Origin: Thermoflavifilum sp.
Lineage (GTDB): Bacteria > Bacteroidota > Bacteroidia > Chitinophagales > Chitinophagaceae
Direction of reading: 5' to 3'
NCBI GenBank assembly: GCA_023511875.1
Contig: JAIMAQ010000011.1
Coordinates: 1 to 64,000, forward strand
DNA length: 64,000 nt
The position numbers and the translations under genes are program-made. Under the pieces are notes generated by a model. That model made no database searches, was not told the DNA's origin, and saw only the letters and a list, made by a program, of their open reading frames with translations. Shown piece after piece: positions 52,864 to 62,717 of this stretch (the stretch's first letter is position 1; each line of letters opens with the position of its first letter).

Positions 52864-53344
52864 TTTAATTCAATCTAAGATCGTCGACCGCCAAGCTGTG
52901 AGTAGGCATATACATCGCTGGCGATTGTTAGGGAAAAAAATTGTTTTCACCAATGGTTGCTTTGATCTGGTGCATAGAGGTCATATCGTATTACTCTCGC
53001 GTGCAGCCGATCTAGGCGATGTGTTGGTAGTAGGCATCAATAGCGATGATTCAGTGAAGCGATTAAAAGGCGCTAGCAGGCCATTAATTGCCCAACAAGA
53101 TCGTGCCATGCTGATAGCGGGCCTGTTTTTCGTAGAAATAGTAACGATTTTTGAAGAAGATACACCACTTGAACTTATCCGCCTCATTGAGCCCGATGTG
53201 TTGGTAAAAGGCGAAGACTATGCTATCGAAGATATAGTGGGCGCAGATCTAGTTAAATCCTATGGTGGTGAAGTTAAAACCATTGCGCTTGAATCTGGTT
53301 ATAGTACTACTTCATTGCTTGAACGCATACGGGGAAAGTTGTAA
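52844..53344 (+). CDS. hldC: D-glycero-beta-D-manno-heptose 1-phosphate adenylyltransferase
   Basis: This nucleotidyltransferase activates heptose 1-phosphate to ADP-heptose for lipopolysaccharide. The 166-residue protein has FTNGCFDLVHRGHI (the HxGH motif), VGINSDDSVKRLKG, and VLVKGEDYAIEDIVGADLV. It is equivalent to the C-terminal half of HldE; the kinase half is hldA at 25973-26986. It is the last gene of the panD operon, overlapping the preceding gene by 20 bases. Confidence 0.93.
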   Translation: MTQLKLDLIQSKIVDRQAVSRHIHRWRLLGKKIVFTNGCFDLVHRGHIVLLSRAADLGDVLVVGINSDDSVKRLKGASRPLIAQQDRAMLIAGLFFVEIVTIFEEDTPLELIRLIEPDVLVKGEDYAIEDIVGADLVKSYGGEVKTIALESGYSTTSLLERIRGKL

Positions 53345-53446
53345 ACAACATGTATATTTTTACATATTCAACTGATTTACGTTCCCTAGCCTTCTGAGTA
53401 AATGCATACATATTACTTGCTAATCTGTTCAGAGATTTTCCAAACC

Positions 53447-53463
53447 GACCTTAGAAAAATAGC
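53447..53463 (+). repeat. Half-arm of hairpin repeat
   Basis: GACCTTAGAAAAATAGC matches the first arm of the hairpin at 53563-53580 with a single-base deletion and one change. No opposing arm lies close by. Confidence 0.4.
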
Positions 53464-53560
53464 AGATCCAGTATGTATGATGCATATTAAGATGGTATTA
53501 ATTTGCCCGCGCTCACTTTGATACGCTATCGCTACTCAGTGACCGTGAAGCCCCATTAAA

Positions 53561-53645
53561 ACGACCTTCAGAAAAATGGCGTTGATTTCAGCCGTTTTTC
53601 TGAAGGTCTTGAACTTTCTTAGGTTTCCAGACAAAGAAAGAAGAA
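53561..53645 (-). repeat. Interspersed hairpin repeat, copy B
   Basis: The core is a near-perfect hairpin: GACCTTCAGAAAAATGGC (53563-53580) and GCCGTTTTTCTGAAGGTC (53591-53608), an 18-base stem with one mismatch around a 10-base loop. The flank to 53645 (TTGAACTTTCTT, then GGTTTCCAGACAAAGAAAG) is shared in inverted orientation with 261-349. The unit has no coding capacity and resembles a REP or MITE-type element. Confidence 0.75.
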
Positions 53646-53785
53646 TAAAACCCAAGGCTATAATGCCATATTCTTTCTCAGGCACATGTAATTACGCGTA
53701 GAAATGATGTATTTGCCAAAAGGGGTACCACGTTCATACTGTATTAAATTTTTAACGGTGTTTCTGGTATATGCGCGTGCTGATG

Positions 53786-53793
53786 TATTTTTG
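53786..53793 (+). promoter_or_regulatory. -7 promoter box of ppk1
   Basis: TATTTTTG matches TAnnTTTG and ends 7 bases before ATG 53801, so the leader should be only a few bases long. TTTC at 53761-53764 may be the -33 box, with a 21-base spacer. Confidence 0.5.
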
Positions 53794-53800
53794 AAGCAGT

Positions 53801-55870
53801 ATGTCTAAGTTTCGTACGCTCCTTACACGTGATATTAGTTGGCTATCATTTAACGAAAGGGTATTACAAGAGGCCAGTGATCCTGCTGTGCCTCTGCCAG
53901 AAAGGATACGCTTTTTAGGTATTTTTTCCAACAACTTAGATGAATTTTTTCGTGTTCGGGTAGCCACACTGAAGCGTATGGTTGAATTTGGACGATTGGC
54001 TAAAATGCATTTTGAAGAAGATCCGGCTGGTATTCTCGATCAGATTCAACGAATTGTCATTCGTCAGCAGGAGGAGTTTTCTCGTATTTGGCGAAGGATC
54101 AAGCGAGAATTAAAGCAAACTGGTGTACAGCTGGTCACTGAGAAACAATTGACTGGTAGAGAAAAAAAATTTGTGCTTCAGTATTTTGAGCAAGAAGTGC
54201 GTTCACAGATCATTCCTTTGATGATTGAAAGCATCCCTCAGTTTCCTCCTTTACGCGATGAATATATCTATCTGGCTGTAGTGTTATCATGCAAAGATCA
54301 GCATTTACCTCGCAAATATGCACTCATTGAGATTCCTACTGGCGTGTTACCCCGCTTTGTGATGCTCCCGTCAACCAATCATGAGAAGCGCATCATCTTG
54401 CTGGAAGATATCATCCGGGTTAATTTGCCTTCAATTTTCGCTTATTTTGGATATGATCAGTTTACTGCGCATGTGATTAAAATGACGCGCGATGCTGAGT
54501 TGGATATCGATAACGACGTGTCTACTAGTTTTATCCAACAAATTGAGAAAGCGTTAAAAAAACGCAAGCATGGTCGCCCGGTGCGTTTTATCTATGATCG
54601 GCAAATAGATCCTAGATTACTTGATTATTTAATTAAACGACTGAACTTAACCAAAAAAGATCATCTTATTCCAGGAGATCGAATTCATAATTTTAAGGAT
54701 TTCATGGAATTTCCCGATTTAATTTTTCAGGAAAAACGTCATCGAAGAAAAAGCTTTATACATCCACTTTTACATAAGCAACCGAGTATAACGCACATCG
54801 TCATGCAACGCGATGTGCTTTTACATTTTCCTTATCATGATTTTAACTCATTGATCGACTTGCTACGCGAAGCTGCCATTGATCCCGATGTGCAATCTAT
54901 TCATATTACCGCTTATAGATTGGCTACGCATTCCAAAGTCATCAATGCCTTAATCAATGCCGTACGAAATGGCAAAAAAGTATTTGTAGTTATTGAACTT
55001 CGGGCTAGGTTTAACGAAGAAGAAAACCTGCGGTGGAAAACAAGATTGGAAGAAGAAGGTGTAAAGGTGTATGTGGGATTTCCGGATATGAAGATTCACG
55101 CAAAAATTGCCTTGATCGAGAAAATAGTAGATGGCGAATTGAAATCATATGGGTTTGTCTGCACGGGTAATCTCAATGAAGATACGGCTACTTATTATGC
55201 TGATTTTTGCTTACTCACCTCCAGGCCCAATATTATGGCCGACATTCGGAATACTTTTGCATATTTAGAATCAAATGGTATGCAGCAGGAGTTTGCACAA
55301 TCGTGTAAAACAATCGTTCTCAGTCCATTTAAGACGCGAGAAGTAATGCTTCAACATATTCATGCTTGCATCAAAGCACAAAAACATGGTTTACCTGCTA
55401 AGATGATTTTGAAAATGAATGCGCTATCGGATCCTGAATTGATTCTAGCCATTTATGATGCGGCAAAGGCAGGCGTAAACATACAAATGATCATCAGAAG
55501 CATTTGTTGTGCATATACCTCTCATGATAGTTGGAAAAAAGCGATACAAGCCATTAGCATTGTAGATGAATACCTGGAACATGGCCGTATATTTTATTTT
55601 CAGTATGCCAATCAAGAATATATGTATATTTCATCGGCCGATTGGATGATTCGCAATTTAAATCATCGCGTGGAAGCAACAGTTCCCATACACGATCCTA
55701 TACTACAAGATGAGCTGTTGCATATCTTGCAGCTGCAATTACACGATAATGTAAAGGCTCGTATTCTCGACAATTCTCAGCAAAATAGATATGTACCTAC
55801 TCGAGGCCGTCCAAGAAGGTCACAGCTTCAGATTTACAATTATCTTTATCGAAAAAAATATCGAGCATGA
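53801..55870 (+). CDS. ppk1: Polyphosphate kinase 1
   Basis: The enzyme polymerises the gamma-phosphate of ATP into polyphosphate, and can run in reverse. The 689-residue protein has the PPK1 N-terminal domain (RDISWLSFNERVLQEA, FSNNLDEFFRVRVATLKR), a middle domain, and two phospholipase-D-like C-terminal domains. These include ARFNEEENLRWKTRLEEEG and the catalytic-histidine segment MKIHAKIALIEK. It overlaps ppx by 4 bases (ATGA), so the two are translationally coupled. Confidence 0.96.
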   Translation: MSKFRTLLTRDISWLSFNERVLQEASDPAVPLPERIRFLGIFSNNLDEFFRVRVATLKRMVEFGRLAKMHFEEDPAGILDQIQRIVIRQQEEFSRIWRRIKRELKQTGVQLVTEKQLTGREKKFVLQYFEQEVRSQIIPLMIESIPQFPPLRDEYIYLAVVLSCKDQHLPRKYALIEIPTGVLPRFVMLPSTNHEKRIILLEDIIRVNLPSIFAYFGYDQFTAHVIKMTRDAELDIDNDVSTSFIQQIEKALKKRKHGRPVRFIYDRQIDPRLLDYLIKRLNLTKKDHLIPGDRIHNFKDFMEFPDLIFQEKRHRRKSFIHPLLHKQPSITHIVMQRDVLLHFPYHDFNSLIDLLREAAIDPDVQSIHITAYRLATHSKVINALINAVRNGKKVFVVIELRARFNEEENLRWKTRLEEEGVKVYVGFPDMKIHAKIALIEKIVDGELKSYGFVCTGNLNEDTATYYADFCLLTSRPNIMADIRNTFAYLESNGMQQEFAQSCKTIVLSPFKTREVMLQHIHACIKAQKHGLPAKMILKMNALSDPELILAIYDAAKAGVNIQMIIRSICCAYTSHDSWKKAIQAISIVDEYLEHGRIFYFQYANQEYMYISSADWMIRNLNHRVEATVPIHDPILQDELLHILQLQLHDNVKARILDNSQQNRYVPTRGRPRRSQLQIYNYLYRKKYRA

Positions 55871-56778
55871 TGCGATTAGCAGCTATTGATATAGGCTCAA
55901 ATGCAGCACGGTTGTTAATTAAGGAAGTAAGGCCAGTAACCGAGCAAGAAGTTGATTTTGTGAAATTAAGCTTGGTGAGAGTTCCTTTGCGTTTAGGATT
56001 TGATGTATTCAGCTATGGTGCAATATCAGAAGAGCGCATGCAACATTTGATCGATACCATTCACGCGTATCAGCTGTTCATGAAAATTTATCAAGTACAA
56101 GACTATATTGCTTGTGCTACATCGGCTATGCGTGAGGCTAGCAATGGCAAGCAGGTGATTGAGCGTGTAAACCAGCAAACAGGCATTCAACTGCAAATCA
56201 TTGATGGTCAGCAAGAAGCTAGTTTGATTTTTGAAACACATATTGCCGAACATCTTAATCCTACAAAATCTTATCTCTACGTGGATGTGGGTGGAGGCAG
56301 TACAGAAATATCATTGTTTAGCAAACGTAAACTTGTGTTCAATGTATCTTTCAACATTGGTACCATTCGTTTGTTACATAATCAAATAAACGACCAGCAA
56401 TGGGAAGAGCTTAAAGAGTTTTTGAAGAAAAAAGTAAAGCCGCAAAATGTAGTCGTCATTGGTTCAGGTGGTAATATCAATAAGATATTTTCCATGTCGA
56501 AAGTGAAAAATGGAAAGCCTTTATTTATCGATATGTTGAAGACATATTATCGTAAATTAAGTCGCATGAGTGTAGCCGAACGCATGCATCGTTATCAGTT
56601 GCGTGAAGATCGTGCAGATGTGATAGTGCCAGCATTGCAAATTTATCTAAATATCATGCGTTGGTCGGGTGCTCAGCAGATTTTGGTACCACAGATAGGC
56701 CTAGCCGACGGATTGATTTATCATTTATATCAGCAGATCATGCAAACCAATGCACAACCAGCTACTGCAAAGTTTTAA
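55867..56778 (+). CDS. ppx: Ppx/GppA family exopolyphosphatase
   Basis: The 303-residue protein has the ASKHA phosphate-binding motifs of exopolyphosphatase and pppGpp phosphohydrolase: AAIDIGSNAARLLI at the N-terminus and YVDVGGGSTEISLF in the middle. It consists of the two core actin-like domains without the HD-like C-terminal extension of the long E. coli enzyme. It overlaps ppk1 by 4 bases, which favours a role in polyphosphate turnover. Confidence 0.92.
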   Translation: MMRLAAIDIGSNAARLLIKEVRPVTEQEVDFVKLSLVRVPLRLGFDVFSYGAISEERMQHLIDTIHAYQLFMKIYQVQDYIACATSAMREASNGKQVIERVNQQTGIQLQIIDGQQEASLIFETHIAEHLNPTKSYLYVDVGGGSTEISLFSKRKLVFNVSFNIGTIRLLHNQINDQQWEELKEFLKKKVKPQNVVVIGSGGNINKIFSMSKVKNGKPLFIDMLKTYYRKLSRMSVAERMHRYQLREDRADVIVPALQIYLNIMRWSGAQQILVPQIGLADGLIYHLYQQIMQTNAQPATAKF

Positions 56779-56791
56779 CCGACATCTATTT

Positions 56792-57844
56792 TCATACCTG
56801 ATAAAATGCTCGATACCACTCTATAAATTTTCTCACTCCTTCTTCAACGGGTGTAGCAGGCTTGTAATCAACGGCTTCTATTAAGTCTTGCATGTCGGCA
56901 AAAGTAGCATGTACATCGCCCGGTTGCATGGGTAGCTTTTCAAGCTGTGCTTTTTTGCCTAAAACTTTTTCAATCGCATGAATATAATCCATGAGTTTAA
57001 CAGGCCTGCTATTACCGATATTATAAATGCGATAGGGTGCTGAAGAATAGGCTGGATCAGGGTTTTGGGCATCCCAGTCGGGATGAGGCGTTGCAGGATG
57101 TTCGATCACACGTTTTACACCTTCTACAATATCGGTTACATAAGTGAAATCGCGAATCATTTCGCCATAATTAAATACCTGGATCGGTTTATTGGCCAGA
57201 ATGTTTCGGGTAAATAAAAATAAGGCCATGTCGGGCCTTCCCCATGGGCCGTATACAGTGAAAAAACGTAAGCCGGTGGTGGGTATATGAAACAGATGAC
57301 TATAGCTATGCGCCATCATTTCATTTGCTTTTTTGGTAGCTGCATATAAACTTATAGGATGTGAAGTGTCGTGATGTGGAGAAAGTGGCATGCGAGCATT
57401 CAACCCATATACGCTCGATGTGCTGGCATACACAAAATGCTTCACCGGGAAATGCCTGGCCATTTCAAGCAAATGCATAAAACCTACAATATTGCTTTGG
57501 ATATATGTATATGGATTTTGCAACGAATAACGTACTCCGGCTTGCGCTGCTAAGTGACAAACATAATCGAATTTCTCTGTTTCAAACAACTGTCGAAGAG
57601 CTGCTTCGTTTTCTAAATCGAGTTTGATGAAACGATAATTAGGGAAAAGCTTGCTGGTTATATATTTGCCCTCAGTGATTTCATCCGCAGAAATGCCCGT
57701 TTCCTTTAGCCGAGCATATTTCAATTGCACATCATAATAGTCGTTGATATTATCGAGTCCTATCACTTCATATCCTGCATCCAATAATTTTTGTGCAAGG
57801 AAAAAACCAATAAATCCTGCTGTTCCGGTAACTAGTATTTTCAT
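56792..57844 (-). CDS. NAD-dependent epimerase, UDP-glucuronate 4-epimerase type
   Basis: This 350-residue extended SDR starts [20 protein letters not shown] and has [38 protein letters not shown], the Y-xxx-K site in YAATKKANE, and [18 protein letters not shown]. The combination is typical of UDP-glucuronate epimerases that make UDP-galacturonate for capsule or LPS. ATG 57844 is used; the longer frame from 57967 adds 41 residues unlike the family. It is convergent with ppx, 13 bases apart. Confidence 0.9.
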   Translation of the reverse strand: MKILVTGTAGFIGFFLAQKLLDAGYEVIGLDNINDYYDVQLKYARLKETGISADEITEGKYITSKLFPNYRFIKLDLENEAALRQLFETEKFDYVCHLAAQAGVRYSLQNPYTYIQSNIVGFMHLLEMARHFPVKHFVYASTSSVYGLNARMPLSPHHDTSHPISLYAATKKANEMMAHSYSHLFHIPTTGLRFFTVYGPWGRPDMALFLFTRNILANKPIQVFNYGEMIRDFTYVTDIVEGVKRVIEHPATPHPDWDAQNPDPAYSSAPYRIYNIGNSRPVKLMDYIHAIEKVLGKKAQLEKLPMQPGDVHATFADMQDLIEAVDYKPATPVEEGVRKFIEWYRAFYQV

Positions 57845-58000
57845 AGTGATCGATATATAAAGATTGGCGGTAAAGATACGGCAAGGAATGACATTTTTTA
57901 TCATGAGAGAAAGCAAGACCAGATATGATTTTGTAGCAGTGTTGTTAATTTTATCTGTATTTTGCATGAAGAAGGAAGAGCAATATCTAATAGTTTTCTC

Positions 58001-58819
58001 ATGAGTACGGCTTCACACCCGATTAAAAAAGTAACTACGCATACGTTACGACAAATGAAAGCGTCTGGCGAAAAGATTTCTATGCTCACAGCATACGATT
58101 ATACTATGGCGCGTTTGCTAGATGAGGCTGGTGTAGATGTTTTGCTTGTGGGCGATTCGGCAGCCAACGTGATGGCTGGATATGATACCACACTTCCTAT
58201 TACGCTCGATCAAATGATCTATCATGCTGCATCAGTAGTCAGGGGAGTAAAGCGCAGCCTGGTGATTGTAGATTTACCTTTTGGTTCATATCAGGAAGAT
58301 CCGCGTCAGGCCCTGCATTCGGCTGTGAAAATCATGAAAGAAACGGGAGCTCATGGAGTGAAATTAGAAGGGGGAGAGGCCGTCGTAGACGCTGTGCGGA
58401 GAATCATCACAGCAGGTATTCCCGTGATGGGGCATTTGGGATTGACTCCACAGTCTATTTATCAATTTGGTACCTATTCCGTTCGTGCAGTGGAAGAAAA
58501 AGAAGCCACCCAACTCTTACACGATGCACAATTGTTGGAACAAGCTGGTTGTTTTGCATTGGTGCTGGAAAAAATACCCGCGCAACTAGCTAAGCAAGTC
58601 ACCGAAAAACTTTCTATCCCAGTCATTGGTATCGGAGCAGGAAAATATGTAGATGGGCAAGTATTGGTAGTTCACGACATGCTGGGCATGAACCAATCGT
58701 TTAAGCCTCGTTTCCTTCGGCAATATGCACAGCTTCAACAAATTATCCAAGACGCAGTGAAGCATTATATTGCCGATGTGAAAGAACAAAAGTTTCCCGA
58801 CGAAACCGAACAGTATTAA
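58001..58819 (+). CDS. panB: 3-methyl-2-oxobutanoate hydroxymethyltransferase
   Basis: This is the first committed enzyme of pantothenate synthesis, transferring a hydroxymethyl group from 5,10-methylenetetrahydrofolate to ketoisovalerate. The 272-residue protein shows [53 protein letters not shown], and [16 protein letters not shown] 58001 is chosen over an in-frame TTG at 57962. It is followed after 19 bases by the ALDH gene. Confidence 0.96.
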   Translation: MSTASHPIKKVTTHTLRQMKASGEKISMLTAYDYTMARLLDEAGVDVLLVGDSAANVMAGYDTTLPITLDQMIYHAASVVRGVKRSLVIVDLPFGSYQEDPRQALHSAVKIMKETGAHGVKLEGGEAVVDAVRRIITAGIPVMGHLGLTPQSIYQFGTYSVRAVEEKEATQLLHDAQLLEQAGCFALVLEKIPAQLAKQVTEKLSIPVIGIGAGKYVDGQVLVVHDMLGMNQSFKPRFLRQYAQLQQIIQDAVKHYIADVKEQKFPDETEQY

Positions 58820-58838
58820 CTACAAAATCCTAAGTCTT

Positions 58839-60377
58839 ATGCATATTTCGAGAGATTTTCTGCAACCACTTCACATCCAATCGCATCAGTCGGGCGTAAG
58901 CACAGGTCGGCAATGGCTAAAAGGTGAAGGCGAAGAATGGGCTTCTTACTCTCCAGTAGATGGTCAGCTCATTGGCTATTTTCGTACAACCAGTGCATCA
59001 GAGTATGCCCAAGTAGTAGCACAAGCTCAGCAAGCCTTTGCTGCATGGCGACTGGTTCCTCCGCCTATGCGTGGCGAATTTGTGCGTAGGGTGGGAGAGA
59101 AACTTCGGGAGTACAAGCCGCTATTGGGTAAGCTGGTCTCTTATGAAATGGGCAAAAGTTTGCAAGAGGGCTTGGGTGAAGTGCAAGAGATGGTCGATAT
59201 CTGTGATTTTTCATTGGGCCTTTCTCGTCAGCTTTATGGGCTCACGATTGCTTCTGAACGCCCCTCACATCGCATGTTTGAACAATGGCATCCTCTCGGA
59301 CCCGTAGGGGTGATCACTGCATTTAACTTCCCCGTATCTGTATGGAGCTGGAATGCCTTTATTGCCTGGGTTTGCGGAGATGTGGTGATTTGGAAACCAT
59401 CAGAAAAAACATCTCTTTGCGCTATTGCTTGCCAGCATCTCATTGGGCAGGTTATGGAAGAGATGAAAGTTCCAGAAGGACTATCGTGCCTGGTAACGGG
59501 GCAGGCCGAAGTAGGGCAGTGGATGGCCAGTGATAGGCAAATTCCCCTGATCTCGGCTACAGGCTCTGTGAGGATGGGTAAGGCCGTAGGCGCTGCCGTG
59601 GCGCAACGGCTGGGTAAAACCATCTTAGAGCTGAGTGGCAACAATGCCATTGTCATCAGCCAACATGCCGATCTTGATCTTGCCCTGCGGGCATCGGTTT
59701 TTGGTGCTGTAGGTACTGCTGGTCAACGCTGTACCACTACTCGCCGACTCATCATTCATCGAGAAGTGTACGATCGATTCAAACACATGCTGCAAAATGC
59801 CTATGCCCAGCTGAAAATTGGCAATCCACTCGATGAGTCGAACCACGTAGGCCCATTGATCGATAAACAAGCCGTGCAACAATACTTAAACGCTATCCAG
59901 GCTTGCCAGCAACAAGGTGGTCGTTTCCTGGTAGAAGGTGGTGTATGTGAAGGCCCTGGATACGAATCGGGTTGCTATGTGAAACCTTGTATCGCAGAAG
60001 TCAATCCCGATATGCCCATCGTACAGCAAGAAACCTTTGCACCTATCTTGTATATCATGCCCTACGAAACGCTTGAAGAAGCTATTGCAATCCATAACAG
60101 CGTGCCTCAAGGACTGTCGTCGGCCATCATGACGCTCAACCTGCGAGAAGCCGAATACTTCCTCTCTGCCGTTGGGTCGGATTGTGGCATTGCCAATGTG
60201 AACATAGGAACGAGTGGAGCCGAGATTGGAGGTGCTTTTGGGGGTGAAAAAGATACAGGAGGAGGTCGCGAATCAGGATCCGATGCTTGGAAAAACTATA
60301 TGCGTCGGCAAACCTGCACGATTAATTATGGAACCTCTTTACCCTTAGCACAGGGAATTAAATTTGATATCGGCTAA
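58839..60377 (+). CDS. Aldehyde dehydrogenase, ALDH7/L-aminoadipate-semialdehyde type
   Basis: The 512-residue NAD(P)-dependent enzyme has FNFPVSVWSWN, the cofactor segment WKPSEKTSLCAIA, the general base in ILELSGNNAIV, and the catalytic cysteine in GTAGQRCTTTRRL. The run of SGNNAIV, GQRCTTTRR and NIGTSGAEIGGAFGGEKDTG resembles antiquitin (ALDH7), which oxidises alpha-aminoadipate semialdehyde in lysine breakdown. That substrate is inferred from resemblance only. It lies between panB and the Nudix gene on the same strand. Confidence 0.9.
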   Translation: MHISRDFLQPLHIQSHQSGVSTGRQWLKGEGEEWASYSPVDGQLIGYFRTTSASEYAQVVAQAQQAFAAWRLVPPPMRGEFVRRVGEKLREYKPLLGKLVSYEMGKSLQEGLGEVQEMVDICDFSLGLSRQLYGLTIASERPSHRMFEQWHPLGPVGVITAFNFPVSVWSWNAFIAWVCGDVVIWKPSEKTSLCAIACQHLIGQVMEEMKVPEGLSCLVTGQAEVGQWMASDRQIPLISATGSVRMGKAVGAAVAQRLGKTILELSGNNAIVISQHADLDLALRASVFGAVGTAGQRCTTTRRLIIHREVYDRFKHMLQNAYAQLKIGNPLDESNHVGPLIDKQAVQQYLNAIQACQQQGGRFLVEGGVCEGPGYESGCYVKPCIAEVNPDMPIVQQETFAPILYIMPYETLEEAIAIHNSVPQGLSSAIMTLNLREAEYFLSAVGSDCGIANVNIGTSGAEIGGAFGGEKDTGGGRESGSDAWKNYMRRQTCTINYGTSLPLAQGIKFDIG

Positions 60378-60386
60378 TTCTATCGC

Positions 60387-60977
60387 ATGCCAGACAGGAT
60401 TTCTTCTATGTCTTCAGCCCAAGATAATCCATGGCAAACGACCGGCAAGCGCCTCGTTTACGACAATCCCTGGATTCGCGTCACCGAATACCAGGTCATT
60501 CATCCTTCGGGCAATCCAGGCATTTATGGAGTGGTACATTTTAAAAACTTAGCTATTGGCGTTATTCCCCTCGATGCTGATGGACATATTTGGCTAGTGG
60601 GGCAATATCGTTATCCATTGCAAGCCTATAGCTGGGAAATTCCAGAGGGTGGCGGAGCCTTAGATGTAGATCCTCTTCTCTCTGCACAAAGAGAGCTTCG
60701 CGAAGAAACGGGAATTCACGCCCAACATTGGCAACTGCTACTCACCATGCATCTTTCTAACTCCGTATCCGATGAAAAAGCCTTCGTGTATTTAGCTACT
60801 GGGCTTAGTTATCATGACAGCGATCCGGAAGAAACCGAACAATTACAACTCAGAAAGCTATCTCTCGAAGCAGCATATGCAGAAGTATTAAATGGAGAGA
60901 TTACCGACTCGATATCGGTTGCGGCTATTCTAAGGCTTATGCTCTTGAAAAAAGAAAATCAGCTCATCTATGGCTGA
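60387..60977 (+). CDS. Nudix hydrolase, ADP-ribose pyrophosphatase type
   Basis: The 196-residue protein contains a Nudix box ending RELREETGI, preceded by WEIPEGGGALDVD, so the metal-binding glutamates are present. LVGQYRYPLQAYSWEIPEGG is typical of the ADP-sugar pyrophosphatase subgroup. The probable substrate is ADP-ribose or another nucleoside diphosphate sugar. A second in-frame ATG at 60408 is a possible start. It overlaps rlmB by 8 bases. Confidence 0.88.
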   Translation: MPDRISSMSSAQDNPWQTTGKRLVYDNPWIRVTEYQVIHPSGNPGIYGVVHFKNLAIGVIPLDADGHIWLVGQYRYPLQAYSWEIPEGGGALDVDPLLSAQRELREETGIHAQHWQLLLTMHLSNSVSDEKAFVYLATGLSYHDSDPEETEQLQLRKLSLEAAYAEVLNGEITDSISVAAILRLMLLKKENQLIYG

Positions 60978-61722
60978 TCAGCTCATCATTGGTAGACATC
61001 CCGTGTTGGAGGCTTTGCGTGCGGGCAGGCCATTAAATAGAATTTTTCTACAGCGACATGCTAGTGGAGATATTCTCCAGGAAATTCTCCAATTGGCTAA
61101 GGAGCGGCAGGTACCCGTGAAACAAGTGCCCGCTGAGAAACTGCGTAGGATGACGCGTGCAACACACCAGGGATGTATCGCTTTGGCTTCACCAGTAGTC
61201 TATTTGGAATTGCAACAGGTAATCAGTTATGTAGTGGAAAAAGGAGAAACGCCTCTCTTTATTTTAGTGGAAGGGGTTACTGATGTTCGTAACCTTGGTG
61301 CTATTGCACGCTCGGCACATTGCTTTGGAGCACAAGCTTTGATCTTGCCGGGTAAAGATACTGCTCCTATTAATGAACAAGCGATCAAAGCCTCGGCAGG
61401 CGCACTGGAGCAGCTCATGGTAGCGCGAATAACCCATACACGAGCCGCTATTCAGGAACTTCATCTCAATGGTATTCAGGTGATTGCCAGCTCCGTAAAA
61501 GAAGGTTGCTTACCTCGACAAGTTGATTGGACGCAGCCTGTCGCGCTCTTAGTCGGGGCAGAAGATCAGGGCCTTAGCGACGCTGAGCTAAAACTAGCCG
61601 ACCGGGTAGTGACCATACCTATACAGGCTGGATTCGATTCTTTGAATGTATCGGTGGCTGCTGGTATTTTGTTGTATGAAGCTGCCATGCAAAGAAACCA
61701 GCTATTCAGTAGCTCAAAATAG
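60970..61722 (+). CDS. rlmB: 23S rRNA (guanosine-2'-O-)-methyltransferase, TrmH/SpoU family
   Basis: The 250-residue SPOUT methyltransferase opens with the substrate-binding domain IIGRHPVLEALRAGRPLNRI. It has the knotted catalytic domain motifs LVEGVTDVRNLGAIARSAHC, LLVGAEDQGLSD and IPIQAGFDSLNVSVAAGILL. RlmB methylates G2251 of 23S rRNA (E. coli numbering). It overlaps the Nudix gene at its start. Confidence 0.92.
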   Translation: MADQLIIGRHPVLEALRAGRPLNRIFLQRHASGDILQEILQLAKERQVPVKQVPAEKLRRMTRATHQGCIALASPVVYLELQQVISYVVEKGETPLFILVEGVTDVRNLGAIARSAHCFGAQALILPGKDTAPINEQAIKASAGALEQLMVARITHTRAAIQELHLNGIQVIASSVKEGCLPRQVDWTQPVALLVGAEDQGLSDAELKLADRVVTIPIQAGFDSLNVSVAAGILLYEAAMQRNQLFSSSK

Positions 61723-61753
61723 TACAAATCGGCATTTTCGGTAAATTCGATGC

Positions 61754-62623
61754 ATGAGTGTTCAGTCTATTTCCAATCGAGTAGTGATTACCGAATGCCC
61801 GCGCGATGCCATGCAAGGCTGGCCGCGCCAAATTCCTACCGAACAAAAAATTCGTTACCTCAATACGCTACTTCAAGTGGGTTTCGATGTGCTCGATTTT
61901 GGCAGCTTTGTCTCTCCTAAGGCTGTGCCACAAATGGCCGATACCGATGAGGTGGTAAAAGCCCTGAAGAAAAATGCTCATACTGCTCTGCTGGCGATTG
62001 TGGTCAATGAGCGAGGAGCAGAAAAAGCTCTTCAATACGAAATCATCGATTTTATTGGGTTTCCTTTTTCCCTTTCCGAAACCTTTCAACTGCGAAATGC
62101 CCACCAAACAATGGCTCAGGCACAGGAGCAAATCTCCCGTATTCTCCAGTTGTTGAAGGGTAGCCACTTGCAATTATTGGTGTATCTGTCAATGGGTTTT
62201 GGCAACCCCTACGGCGATCCTTATCATGAAGAATGGGTATATGCCTGGATCGATCAGCTGGCTAGTTTAGGGATTCGCTATTTTGCCTTAGCCGATACCG
62301 TTGCCAAAGCCCATCCCGCGCTTATTGAGCGCATCTTTCAACGAATCTTGCCCGCTTTTCCGCAGCTTGAGATAGGGGCACATTTTCATGTTACTACCCA
62401 AAACTGGGAAAGTAATCTGCGGGCTGCTTTTGCTAGTGGATGTCGGCGTTTTGATGCAGCCTTAGGGGGCTACGGCGGCTGCCCTATGGCAGAAGATCAC
62501 CTTACGGGCAATCTGGCTACAGAAAATTTAGTGGCTTTCCTGGATCAACAGCAAGCTTCCTATGCTATTGACCGTAGTAAATTTCAGCAAGCACTACACC
62601 TGGTTTCAGAAATCTTTAGTTAA
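61754..62623 (+). CDS. Hydroxymethylglutaryl-CoA lyase
   Basis: The 289-residue TIM-barrel protein of the HMGL-like family would split HMG-CoA into acetyl-CoA and acetoacetate, the last step of leucine breakdown. It has ITECPRDAMQGWPRQIPTEQ (family: ECPRDGxQ), FVSPKAVPQMADTDEV, SMGFGNPYGDPYHE, and the cysteine loop GGYGGCPMAEDHLTGN. The usual loop is GLGGCPxAxGASGN, so the DHLT part is a variant. It lies 31 bases after rlmB. Confidence 0.87.
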   Translation: MSVQSISNRVVITECPRDAMQGWPRQIPTEQKIRYLNTLLQVGFDVLDFGSFVSPKAVPQMADTDEVVKALKKNAHTALLAIVVNERGAEKALQYEIIDFIGFPFSLSETFQLRNAHQTMAQAQEQISRILQLLKGSHLQLLVYLSMGFGNPYGDPYHEEWVYAWIDQLASLGIRYFALADTVAKAHPALIERIFQRILPAFPQLEIGAHFHVTTQNWESNLRAAFASGCRRFDAALGGYGGCPMAEDHLTGNLATENLVAFLDQQQASYAIDRSKFQQALHLVSEIFS

Positions 62624-62666
62624 TCGATGATTATTAACAAATGTGAAAATTTTTAAAAATTTCTGT

Positions 62667-62674
62667 TAGATTTG
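62667..62674 (+). promoter_or_regulatory. -7 promoter box of the ECF sigma factor gene
   Basis: TAGATTTG matches TAnnTTTG and lies 43 bases upstream of ATG 62718. The AT-rich stretch before it has no clear TTTG at -33. Confidence 0.45.
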
Positions 62675-62717
62675 GGGGTGATCTTGAAGATTTTTCATTT
62701 CCTGAATCCACTACCAA

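Larger units (their letters stand above)
53345..53800. other. Intergenic region with hairpin repeat
   Basis: No gene is seen in these 456 bases. They hold a full copy of the hairpin repeat (53561-53645), a solitary arm (53447-53463) and, at the right end, the ppk1 promoter. The stretch between 53464 and 53560 shows nothing recognisable. Confidence 0.6.

Noticed and set aside
58001-62623. panB-ALDH-Nudix-rlmB-HMG-CoA lyase as a dedicated metabolic cluster
   Set aside because: The genes are closely spaced on one strand, but their roles (cofactor synthesis, aldehyde oxidation, rRNA methylation, leucine breakdown) do not form one pathway. It is better read as an ordinary co-directional run.
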